Source: Mageeibacillus sp. UBA3708 (GTDB lineage: Bacteria; Bacillota; Clostridia; Saccharofermentanales; Saccharofermentanaceae). From it: 24,892 bases of DNA. The notes beneath the pieces are model-generated. The model was not told the DNA's origin, made no database searches, and worked only from the letters and a program-made list of their open reading frames with translations. The position numbers were made by a program, and so were the translations under genes. This document shows positions 7,772 through 16,700 of this stretch, piece by piece. Location: assembly GCA_002371375.1 (NCBI GenBank), contig DFIB01000083.1, positions 1 through 24,892 on the forward strand, in the 5' to 3' direction. How positions within the stretch are numbered: the first letter of the stretch is position 1; every line of letters starts with the position of its first letter.

Positions 7772-7799
7772 TATTGTCGCACCATTATCAGCGACAATA
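7772..7799 (+). promoter_or_regulatory. Inverted repeat at the operon start site
   Basis: TATTGTCGC (7772-7780) and GCGACAATA (7791-7799) form a perfect 9-bp inverted repeat around ten bases. It covers the predicted +1 immediately after the -10 element. It may be a repressor operator, since half-site centres are 19 bases apart (close to two helical turns), or a leader hairpin. It has no T-run, so it is not a terminator for ruvX. Confidence 0.55.
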
Positions 7800-7822
7800 A
7801 TAGCTTTGCCGGGAGGTTTACT

Positions 7823-8122
7823 ATGGATAATGAAGAACGCGATTCTTTGATAGAGCTGGAAGACAGTGAGACCGGTGAGATCACGGAGTTTATTTACGCA
7901 GATACTTTTGATTTTAACGGCAAGACCTATGCTGTGCTCCTGACAAATGAGGAGAAGGAAGAAGATATCGAGATGGTCATCATGGAAGAGACGACCGGTG
8001 ATGACGATGAGATAATGCTCAAGACGATCGACGAGGATCAGGAGGACGTTATCTACGATTATTATGACGAGCTTTGTGACGAACTCTTTGAAGATGAGGA
8101 CGGCGAAGACGACGGCAAGTAA
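7823..8122 (+). CDS. DUF1292 protein, acidic
   Basis: A 99-residue, strongly acidic cytoplasmic protein of the DUF1292 (YrzB-like) family. The opening LIELEDSETGEITEFIYADTF is the family pattern of a negatively charged strand pair, followed by FNGKTYAVLL; the tail (DELCDELFEDEDGEDD) is almost all Asp/Glu. Function is unknown; in Firmicutes the gene commonly follows ruvX as it does here. The start has GGGAGG upstream, and the stop TAA overlaps the next ATG by one base, so the two are coupled. It is the first gene of a probable 10.8-kb operon. Confidence 0.88.
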   Translation: MDNEERDSLIELEDSETGEITEFIYADTFDFNGKTYAVLLTNEEKEEDIEMVIMEETTGDDDEIMLKTIDEDQEDVIYDYYDELCDELFEDEDGEDDGK

Positions 8123-8499
8123 TGAAGAGTAATAAGCGCAGGCCCCAGGGCAAAGGTGTCAAGAAGCCGGAGAGGATTCGGGACAGGAATGATAACGAAC
8201 TGATCGTTATCAGGGATCCCTATAGCCGCAAAGACTATTTTCTGTCGGTGATCGATACTTTCGTCATGGCGAAGAAGGAATACATCGTGATGTACAACTA
8301 CGTGCCGGATGACGGATCTCATAATGATCCGGAGCTGGTGATCATGCAGACCGAGTTCTCCCAGACGGGTGACCAGTATTTCTATTCGATCAAGGATTCG
8401 ATAGAGCTCGAATCGGCTTTCGTGTGTTTTATGAGACGGTATTACGGGTCTGTTAAGCAGGGTATGAGATATAAGGGCACGATTCCCGGAATGGCATAA
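8122..8499 (+). CDS. DUF1292-like small protein
   Basis: A 125-residue cytoplasmic protein of unknown function. After a basic N-terminus (MKSNKRRPQGKGVKKPERIR) residues 20-95 read like a divergent DUF1292 domain: strand-rich NDNELIVIRDPYSRKDYFL, then KKEYIVMYNYVP, ELVIMQTEF and a terminal ELESAF-type helix. Its charge pattern complements the acidic protein encoded just before it, and the one-base overlap (TAATG) suggests they are made in step. Whether they bind each other is speculation. The family assignment rests on pattern only and should be checked by profile search. Confidence 0.7.
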   Translation: MKSNKRRPQGKGVKKPERIRDRNDNELIVIRDPYSRKDYFLSVIDTFVMAKKEYIVMYNYVPDDGSHNDPELVIMQTEFSQTGDQYFYSIKDSIELESAFVCFMRRYYGSVKQGMRYKGTIPGMA

Positions 8500-8510
8500 G
8501 GTACAGATAC

Positions 8511-9422
8511 GTGAGCGAACCGGATAAGTTAGACAGCTATATCGATATTGATAAATACGAGCCGTTGTGGAATAAGATAGGCGGGATCATCTCCGCCCTC
8601 GTTAAGGCAGCGGCAGGTGTCGGGATCCTGATCGGGTCTGATTATCTGGTTGCTTATATCATGTTCCGCTTCAGAATCAATCCCGGATTTTACAGCGGTG
8701 TTTATTCGACGGCATCTTCGGCAGTTGCCATAATAGCTCTCCTGATATTCTCAAGGGCTGAGGGCTTTGTCTTCAACAGGAAGAAGTCGGATCTCATCAG
8801 ATTCAGGAAGATAAATATTGCTGAGGGCTGGACAGCTGTCCTTATAGCCCTGTCTCTTTTGATGATAGTGTCGGTCTATATGCTGGTCGCCAGATGGATA
8901 AGTTCATTCCAGCAGGTGGTCGAGCAGGCGGTTAACCGCTACGATCAGAGTATGGAAGTCTATGTTCCGGAAGTTGTTTACCCCAAATGGGATCAGGTGC
9001 TATATGCCGTCTCCATGTTCCTGCTGGTGCCTATAGCCGAGGAATTCACGTTCAGAGGCATAATCTACGGGGCGATCAACAGGAGACTTAACGGAGCATG
9101 GGCGATCATTCTGTCTGCATCCGTCTTCGGAATAATGCACGGAATATCGATACATATCGGTTATGCACTGATCTCGGGAATTATGATAGGTCTGGCATAT
9201 TATGCGTTTGACAGTATATTTGTGACGATCATCATACACGCTATATTCAATTTCTTCGGTTCTGCTATCTATTATTTTGCAGATATCCTCGGGATCAGTC
9301 ACAACAATCTGCCAAGCATGTTCACGATCGAGTTGATCGCGACTGTCCCGGCGATGGCCTTGCTCTTTACCGCGGTAGGTAAGAGGATGAATCAGAACAG
9401 GGAGAGTCTAAAGGCGGAATAA
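8511..9422 (+). CDS. CPBP-family intramembrane metalloprotease
   Basis: A 303-residue membrane protein with about eight hydrophobic segments. It carries the CPBP (Abi/CAAX protease) motifs: EEFTFRG at 177-183 (EExxxR), FGIMHG with His210, and HAIFNF with His243 and Asn247. The glutamates and histidines are the family's proposed catalytic or metal-binding residues, so it should be active. Members process prenylated or peptide substrates or protect against bacteriocins; nothing here indicates the substrate. The GTG start lies 11 bases after the previous stop with a weak AAGG upstream. The next gene's ATG directly abuts its stop, so the protease and the 1029-residue protein are probably co-produced. 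Confidence 0.88.
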   Translation: MSEPDKLDSYIDIDKYEPLWNKIGGIISALVKAAAGVGILIGSDYLVAYIMFRFRINPGFYSGVYSTASSAVAIIALLIFSRAEGFVFNRKKSDLIRFRKINIAEGWTAVLIALSLLMIVSVYMLVARWISSFQQVVEQAVNRYDQSMEVYVPEVVYPKWDQVLYAVSMFLLVPIAEEFTFRGIIYGAINRRLNGAWAIILSASVFGIMHGISIHIGYALISGIMIGLAYYAFDSIFVTIIIHAIFNFFGSAIYYFADILGISHNNLPSMFTIELIATVPAMALLFTAVGKRMNQNRESLKAE

Positions 9423-12400
9423 ATGAACAGGCTTGAGAGTTTCAGGTTCGGTAACAGGAGGAGAAGGAAGCTGTTTGTCGTGCTCCTGACTCTGCTTTTT
9501 GTCGTTACGCTGTCATTTATCATACTGATCCTTCTGGGTCTGTTCGGATTCAGGGCGGAACTTGTGTCGGTATCGCTCACTGACCAGAGACAGAACGCTA
9601 CCTATAACGGGGTCGGGATCAATCTGGATCACATACCTAATGTTAATCTTATCAGCAATCCTTCTTTCGAGAAGGAGTCGCAGTATTATTCACTGACAGT
9701 ACTCGATTGTGACGGTCATTCCCTGTTCTTTGCCCCTGAAGACGTCATAGCCAGCGGGATCAATACCTCAAGGTCGGTGGGCGCTCATATCAGAGTCGTC
9801 TCCATCGATGCGGAAGGCAATATGCAGCTTCGCTATGAGGGACACATAGACGGGTATGAATCAGCCAGTCTCGGGCAGAAGTCGGAGATTATTCTTCCGG
9901 AGTCGCTCAAGGGCAATTCACATATCACCAAGACATGTACGCTTCAGAACACCGTAACGGCACTTACGGATTCGGGCGTAGTTCTGACCGATATTACTTC
10001 GGAACAGCTTATCAAGCTTTATGACGGCGGCAATTTGAGCTTTGTCGATATATGCGGCAACGGCAACAGTATATTTGCTGTTACGGCTGACGGCGTGATC
10101 TATAATTCGGCTGACGGCAAGACATTCCTTGAGATGGCCGTAAGCGAAGAAAATGAGGAGATTACGGTGCGGTCCTGTGCCGTAACCTCTGATGTTCTGA
10201 CTCTGCTGTCATCATCAGGTGACATCTACGTTTATGAGTCGGGTCATTACAGTAAGATCGGCATTCCTTCATATCAGGGAGTCGAGATGATCGGTGCCAC
10301 GGACGATACGACGGTAATAGTATTGAACGACGGAAGCGTGATGAGATCCGGCAACGGACTTGTCTACTCCAATGTGGATACCGGGGATATCTATACAGGC
10401 AGGAAAGCCGTGTCTCTCACATGCAGCAAAAAAACGGCGTATCTGCTTAATGATGACGGTACGATAACAGTTATCGATGTTGCCGGAAATGGCGGCGCAG
10501 TTCTCCTTGATGCGGCATCAGGTGCTGACATTAAGGTCAGTTCCTTTGTCGTTACCGATAAAGATCAGATAATCGTTGCAACGGAAGACAAGACGGCTGT
10601 CATGATCTCCCAGACGACCGGGGATATTCATAAGATATCTTCTGAGAACATAGCTGTTGACGGCATATTCGCGGCTTCCAACGGAAAGCTTATGATCGCA
10701 TCGGGCGATAAACTGTATTCCGCGTCTGTGCTGTCTGATTTCTCTCTTATGAATACCGCACCTGATGATGCGATATCGCTGGGAGATATCTGTTTTGTAG
10801 ACATGTCAAATTCTTATATCTCTTTGTCCGCCGATGACGGAAACAAATGGTATCAGTCACCTGAGGACGGCCTCTGGGACATATACGGGAATGGGACGGG
10901 CATCGAATTGTCATCCCAGCATTACGATGGTAATAATTCACTCAGAATGACGGGGATAACGGACAATGCTCACATTGCTTCGCAGAAGCTCTGCGGAAGC
11001 GTACGCGATAATTTCGCGCCGGATACATTCTATAAGATAAGTCTCTACATCAAGGCGGATGCAAGCAATATGACTCCAGGGCAGGTGGAGATATGGCTGT
11101 CGGGCAAGAGCTTTGGTAATCAGGGAATGACGGTAACAAATATCCGCAGTGATTTTACGGAATACTCAACTGTATTTGTCGTCAACGACAAGATGATGTC
11201 TGATGATCCGGTAAGGCTGAATATATCATTCACCGGTGCAGGCACGATCCTCGTTGATCAGATATATGTGGGGCCTGATTCACTCGGCAAGGCGGATATT
11301 CCGGTCAGCTTCTTCGACGGAATAGAAGAGGGAAGACCGTCTGCCGTAAGGCTCAACAATCTGGGCATAGGAAGCAACGGTTATTCCGACAGCGTTTTCT
11401 GGGGAATCAACGAATTGTCGACCGGTTCAAGATATAAGGATGACAACGGCGAATCCCACAGGCTGTCAGATGTAAGGTCATTTGAGAAGAGCCTCAAGCT
11501 CGTCAGGAATGCCGATGCAGATCCGTGGCTTGTCCTCGGGTCATATACCACTCCGGATCAGGTGAACAATATCGTGTCATATCTGTGCGGATCAGTGTCT
11601 TCAGAATACGGTTCGCTCAGGATAAACAACGGCACGGCACTTCCGTGGAGCAGGCAGTTCGACAAGGTTTATTTCGAGATCTCCGATACGGAAGAGATAT
11701 TCACGAGCGATGTCCAGAGGGGCAGCTTTGTCGATTATGTTATAGGCATGATCACGCAGTCTGAATACTATACTGATATTAAAGATAAGATAGTCTTCCT
11801 GGACGGAATGAGTTATGACGGCGGAGTTATGATGTCGTCGGCTGATGCCCACACGTCACGTATGCGCATTTCTTCCGTGCCCGAGACAGATGAAGAGATG
11901 AGAATGACATATCTGGAACGCGTTACCGAAGCCTTTGAGAAGACACGTAATGCCGCTCCGAGAGTTGCCGCGGGACGTGATCTCGGGGAGTTTATCGGCT
12001 CCGTCGATTTTGCGGGAGAGTTTAATTTCGCGCAGTATATGGCGGCATTGATGGGAGACAGCTCTTATTTTGCCGAGCTTACGCTGATAGACTGCGATAT
12101 CTCGTTCAGGCATTCACTGTACAACGGTGATGATGTCTTTGCCAAGGGCGGTGAGATGCGCAGAGCGCTTACGATGATGTCCCTGGTAAGCGACATTGCC
12201 GATACGAGGAGGATGTATGCCAATGTTGCCGATCCTATGAGCAACAAGAGCGGTCAGTCCGCCGAAGGATTTCTGAGGCAGTGTTCGGTATCGCAGTTCG
12301 ATTCCGACACGGATTCTTATCTTGTGATAACGAACACATCTGACAGCCTCTGTCAGTTTGTGATGTATAATGCATCGAGGGACTTCAACAGATCGGAGAT

Positions 12401-12512
12401 ATGCAGGTATTCTTCAGAGGGAGACAAGCTCAGCACCAAATCGCTGACGAATTCATACAGACGTTATAATCTCCAGCCCGGAGAGACGATAATAGTTACT
12501 CTATACAGATAA
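9423..12512 (+). CDS. Large membrane-anchored extracellular protein, function unknown
   Basis: A 1029-residue protein I cannot assign to a named family. A basic N-terminus (NRRRRK) precedes one membrane helix at about 17-43, so the bulk is outside. Residues 75-82 (LISNPSFE) start a carbohydrate-binding-like sandwich. From 170 to 440, short strand repeats ending in patterns such as DGVIYNSADGKTF, SGDIYVYESG and NDGTITVID look like a beta-propeller. Residues 455-620 (NNSLRMTG ... ILVDQIYVGP) resemble a second carbohydrate-binding sandwich. Residues 640-930 recall GH51-type arabinofuranosidases (PWLVLGSYTTPDQVNNIVSYL), but the place expected for GNE reads ISDTEE, so catalysis is doubtful. The last 65 residues form a closing strand-rich domain. 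It may be a surface glycan-binding protein. The gene itself is certain; the domain calls are tentative. Confidence 0.85.
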   Translation: MNRLESFRFGNRRRRKLFVVLLTLLFVVTLSFIILILLGLFGFRAELVSVSLTDQRQNATYNGVGINLDHIPNVNLISNPSFEKESQYYSLTVLDCDGHSLFFAPEDVIASGINTSRSVGAHIRVVSIDAEGNMQLRYEGHIDGYESASLGQKSEIILPESLKGNSHITKTCTLQNTVTALTDSGVVLTDITSEQLIKLYDGGNLSFVDICGNGNSIFAVTADGVIYNSADGKTFLEMAVSEENEEITVRSCAVTSDVLTLLSSSGDIYVYESGHYSKIGIPSYQGVEMIGATDDTTVIVLNDGSVMRSGNGLVYSNVDTGDIYTGRKAVSLTCSKKTAYLLNDDGTITVIDVAGNGGAVLLDAASGADIKVSSFVVTDKDQIIVATEDKTAVMISQTTGDIHKISSENIAVDGIFAASNGKLMIASGDKLYSASVLSDFSLMNTAPDDAISLGDICFVDMSNSYISLSADDGNKWYQSPEDGLWDIYGNGTGIELSSQHYDGNNSLRMTGITDNAHIASQKLCGSVRDNFAPDTFYKISLYIKADASNMTPGQVEIWLSGKSFGNQGMTVTNIRSDFTEYSTVFVVNDKMMSDDPVRLNISFTGAGTILVDQIYVGPDSLGKADIPVSFFDGIEEGRPSAVRLNNLGIGSNGYSDSVFWGINELSTGSRYKDDNGESHRLSDVRSFEKSLKLVRNADADPWLVLGSYTTPDQVNNIVSYLCGSVSSEYGSLRINNGTALPWSRQFDKVYFEISDTEEIFTSDVQRGSFVDYVIGMITQSEYYTDIKDKIVFLDGMSYDGGVMMSSADAHTSRMRISSVPETDEEMRMTYLERVTEAFEKTRNAAPRVAAGRDLGEFIGSVDFAGEFNFAQYMAALMGDSSYFAELTLIDCDISFRHSLYNGDDVFAKGGEMRRALTMMSLVSDIADTRRMYANVADPMSNKSGQSAEGFLRQCSVSQFDSDTDSYLVITNTSDSLCQFVMYNASRDFNRSEICRYSSEGDKLSTKSLTNSYRRYNLQPGETIIVTLYR

Positions 12513-12529
12513 GGAAAGCAGGTGTAGCA

Positions 12530-12949
12530 ATGAAAAGAATCGATTTCTATCAATTAATGGACGAAGCTTCAAAAGCAAGGGAGATGTCGTATGCCCCATA
12601 TTCCGGTTTTGCTGTGGGAGCCGCACTTCTCACATCCGACGAGAAAGTATATCTCGGCGGAAATATAGAGAATGCTGCATATTCTCCCACGTGCTGTGCC
12701 GAGCGTGTCGCCTTCTACAAGGCCGTGAGCGACGGATACACAAAGCCTTCCGACTTTAAGGCGATCGCCGTATCGGGCGGCCCGAAAGGCGAAGAGGCTT
12801 CGGAAAGGTGCGCTCCATGCGGGGTTTGCAGGCAGGTCATGAATGAATTCTGTGATTCGGAGTCATTTCTTGTTATAATGTCTGACGGCAAAGGCGGGCT
12901 TGATGTCCATACACTGTCGGAACTCCTGCCTTTGGGATTCAAACTGTAA
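12530..12949 (+). CDS. cdd: Cytidine deaminase
   Basis: A 139-residue zinc enzyme that deaminates cytidine and deoxycytidine to uridine and deoxyuridine in pyrimidine salvage. The active site is intact: YSGFAVGAAL near 24-33, GGNIENAAYSPTCCAERVAF at 43-62 with zinc Cys56 and catalytic Glu58, and PCGVCRQV at 96-103 with zinc Cys97 and Cys100. The length fits the small tetrameric class. An AGGTG sits five bases before the ATG, and the gene lies 17 bases after the large surface protein. Its metabolic role is unrelated to its neighbours, so the linkage is probably just operon packing. Confidence 0.95.
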   Translation: MKRIDFYQLMDEASKAREMSYAPYSGFAVGAALLTSDEKVYLGGNIENAAYSPTCCAERVAFYKAVSDGYTKPSDFKAIAVSGGPKGEEASERCAPCGVCRQVMNEFCDSESFLVIMSDGKGGLDVHTLSELLPLGFKL

Positions 12950-12969
12950 CTGAAAGGAATACTTATCAG

Positions 12970-13728
12970 ATGGGTTGGACAATACTCTGGATACTTCTTA
13001 TTGCCGTAGGTGCCGTGGTCGTCATATATCTGGCAATCTGGCTTATTACGCCGATGTTTATCAGCAAGAAGGTGATGACATATGACCATAACAGCAAGTT
13101 CTACAGGTGGCTTCTCAACAGTTCCACCGGTATTGCCATGAAGATACTGAGGGTTAAGATCCATACAACGGGATTTGAGAAGATACCTGACGGCAGGTTC
13201 CTGCTCGTTTGCAACCACAGAAGTAATTTCGATCCGATCATATCGTGGTATGCGCTGAGGAAGTATGAACCGGCATTCATATCCAAACCGGAGAATTTCA
13301 ATGTATTTCTGTACGGAAGGATAATCCGCAAGTGCTGCTTCCTTCCCATAGACAGAACAAACCCCAGGAACTCGATGAAAACGATACTCGATGCCGTTGA
13401 TCTCATCAAGCGTGATGAGGTATCGATAGTCGTCTATCCTGAGGGAACAAGAAGCAAACGATTAAAACTCTTGAAATTTCACGCAGGAGTCTTTAAAATT
13501 GCACAGAAAGCAAATGTACCGGTCGTAGTAGCCACGATCAAGGGTGGCGAGACGATCAAAGACAGATATCCCTGGAGAAGATCACATATAGATATCGATA
13601 TATTGGATGTCTTTGACTGTGATCAGGTAAAGAGCAATACGAGTGAGCAGCTCAGTGAGAATGCAAGGAATCTGATGCTTGCCAGGCTTGAGCCCGATGG
13701 AGAAGAGGATAGTGGTCAGTTAGGATAA
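12970..13728 (+). CDS. PlsC-type lysophospholipid acyltransferase
   Basis: A 252-residue membrane-associated acyltransferase, most likely a 1-acylglycerol-3-phosphate acyltransferase of phospholipid synthesis. An N-terminal helix (about 4-27) anchors it. The catalytic HX4D motif is NHRSNFDP with His83 and Asp88; the substrate-binding YPEGTRSK follows at 156-163, and FLPIDRTN (near 124-131) is the intermediate block. AAAGGAA precedes the ATG, and the gene stops ten bases before the RND gene. plsC is the likely symbol but acyl preference cannot be judged, so I leave it blank. Confidence 0.92.
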   Translation: MGWTILWILLIAVGAVVVIYLAIWLITPMFISKKVMTYDHNSKFYRWLLNSSTGIAMKILRVKIHTTGFEKIPDGRFLLVCNHRSNFDPIISWYALRKYEPAFISKPENFNVFLYGRIIRKCCFLPIDRTNPRNSMKTILDAVDLIKRDEVSIVVYPEGTRSKRLKLLKFHAGVFKIAQKANVPVVVATIKGGETIKDRYPWRRSHIDIDILDVFDCDQVKSNTSEQLSENARNLMLARLEPDGEEDSGQLG

Positions 13729-13738
13729 AGTATAGTTA

Positions 13739-16700
13739 ATGGAGAGATTAAGCGTTAAGAAGCCTTTTACCATTCTCGTTGCCGCGTTGATCATCATCGC
13801 GCTCGGAGGGGTATCTTTGTCAAAGCTTCAAATGGATCTTCTGCCGGAGATCAGCCTGCCTTATGTAATCGTTGTAACAGCATATCCGGGTGCAAGCCCC
13901 GAGAAGGTTGAGGAACAGCTGACCGGCCCGCTGGAGAATGCACTCGGAACGATATCCGGTGTCGAGAATGTCATGTCAACAAGTGCAGAGAACTACTCGA
14001 TGGTTCAGCTGGAATTCGCAGACGGTACTGACATGAATACTGCAATGGTCCGCGTGTCGTCGGCGTTGAATCAGATCGAGAGCAGTCTGCCGGAAGGCTC
14101 TACCACTCCGAACATCATTGAGATAAGCATGGACATGCTGGCAACCATGTATGTTGCGGTGGAGAGGGAAGGCTACGATATTTATCAGTTATCCGACTTC
14201 GTCAATTACGATGTCATTCCCGAGATATCCCGGGAAGAAGGTGTCGCAAGCATCAATACGATCGGACTTGTCGAGAAGAGTATTCTCGTAGAACTTAATA
14301 AGGATAAGATAGATGCATTAAATGACCGGATCTTAACAAAGACTAACGATAAGCTGGCCGAGGCTCAGGAGAAGCTGGACGAAGCCAAGGAGAAGCTTGA
14401 TGATGCACAGAAGAAGCTTGAAGAAGCTCAGGCCGGGTTCGGATCAACAATGTCCGGCGCCATCTTCGACAACCTTGATAAGCAGGCTCCGGGAATAGCA
14501 AAGAACCTCAAAAAGATGATATCTGACCTTAAGAAGCAGCTGGAAGGCGTTGCTGAAGGTATCGAAGGCCTTCAGAACGAGGCAGAGAGGAGAGTTGCGG
14601 AATCCGAGAAGGCTGTTGCGGCAGCGAAGAAGACTCTTGATGATGCAAATGCCGATCTGACTGAAGCTCAGCAGGAACTTGATTCTGCAAATGCGGCTCT
14701 TGCGCAGGCACAGCAGGCTCTCGACGATTATATGTCAAGACCTGATGCCGATCCTTCCTCCGATGAGTATAAGGAGCTTGAGGCCGCTGTTAATACTGCA
14801 ACTGAGAACGCTGCCAAAGCTAAGCAGAATGTATCTGACAAGACCGGCAAGGTAACGTCGGCAACCGAAGTGTATAAGACGGCAATGGATGAACTGACGG
14901 CAGCCAATCTTGCCGCTTCAGGGCTAAGTGATGAGCAGATCGCGCAGACAGTTGCCTCCATCGATCAGATAATAGATATGCTCGATCAGATGGGTGCAGA
15001 GATCGACGGTTCTTCCTTCAACAGGCTCCTTGCGACTACCAGAAGAATGGTATCCGCAATAACGCAGATAACTCAATTGCTTCAGGCGGTCCAAACGATG
15101 GATGTGTCCGGAATAATGCAGGATTCTCTTAAGAGAGTCAATACTACGCTTGACAGTCTGACAAACACGGTTAATTCCATACCGCAGATGCTCAAGGGTC
15201 TTGAGAAGATGTTTGCAGGTCTTACTCAGGGTCAGCTCGATGCTGCGGTCGGATTTGCAACTGCTGCAAACCAGTTGTCAGACGCCCAGGCACAGCTTGA
15301 TATGGCTCAGGCTCAGTACGATAAGGCAAAGGAAGCCGCACTCAAGAATGCGAATGCCGATGCGCTTATATCACCCCAGACATTGTCACAGCTTATCTAT
15401 GCCCAGAATTTCTCGATGCCTGTCGGCTATATAGATGACAAAGACGATAATTCGTGGCTCCTCAGGGTAGGTGAGGAATTCGGTTCAAGCGAAGAAATCA
15501 GCACGGCACTTCTCATAGACAACGAGATAATCGGCTCAGTAAAGCTTGAAGATATCGCAGATGTTACAGTCATTGATAATTCGGGTGATTCTTTAAGCCG
15601 GCTGAACGGTAATGACACGATCGTGCTTTGCGTCTACAAATCATCAAGTGTCGGAACAAATGATGTTTCCAGGAACTGCAACCGTGCGCTAAAAGAACTG
15701 GAGAAGAAATACCCCGGGACACATACCGTAAATCTTGTTGACCAGGGCGACTACATCTCAATGATCGTTGAGTCGGTTTTGCAGAGCATGATAATAGGCG
15801 CGATCCTCGCCATCATCATTCTGGCTATATTCCTTAAGGACTTTAAGCCGACGCTTGTTGTAGCCATTAGTATCCCGATGTCTGTATTACTTGCCATCGT
15901 ACTTATGTATTTCACCGGGCTTGAGCTCAATGTTATGACGCTGTCGGGATTGTCGCTGGGCATAGGAATGCTCGTGGATAACTCTGTCGTTGTAATGGAG
16001 AACATATTCAGATTAAGAGGCACGGGAATGTCTGCACCCCGTGCGGCGGTTCAGGGAGCAAAGCAGGTTAGAGGTGCTATCATTGCGTCAACCCTGACGA
16101 CTGTGTGCGTATTCCTTCCGGCTGTCTTCGCGAGCGGTACGGTAAGGACGCTTCTTTATCCGATGGCCATGTCCATTGGCTTCTGTCTTGTCGGATCTCT
16201 TGTCATTGCTCTTACTGTAGTGCCTGCATCCTCAAGTACTCTGATGAAGAACACAAAACCCAAGGAGCATAAGCTGTTTGAGAAGGTCGTTAATGGTTAC
16301 GGCAAGTCACTGGCATGGTGTCTCAAGCATAAGTTCATACCGCTCCTTATTGCCGTGGTACTCCTGGCTTTCTCTGTCTGGGAAGTATTCAGGATGGGTA
16401 TCGTATACATTCCCGAGATCGTAACAAATGAGATAAATATCTCCATCGAGACTCCCGAAGAGATGACACGCGAGGAGTCTTATGCCGAAGCAGAAGCGAT
16501 CATGAACAAGATCCTGACTGTTGAAGGTGTTGAGAACGTCGGACTTATGGACAGCGGAAGCACGCTGGGATTCTTCGGCGGCGGACTCGGAGGCAATAGC
16601 CAGTCATATGGAAGATACACGTGTAATGCTCTCATGCCGGAAGGCACTTCAGCAGAGAAGATGAAGGCTGTATCAACGGTCATCGAGGAACAGCTTAAGG

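Noticed and set aside
12715..13218. 167-codon minus-strand frame
   Set aside because: It lies opposite cdd and the PlsC gene, which have intact catalytic motifs; no start signals.
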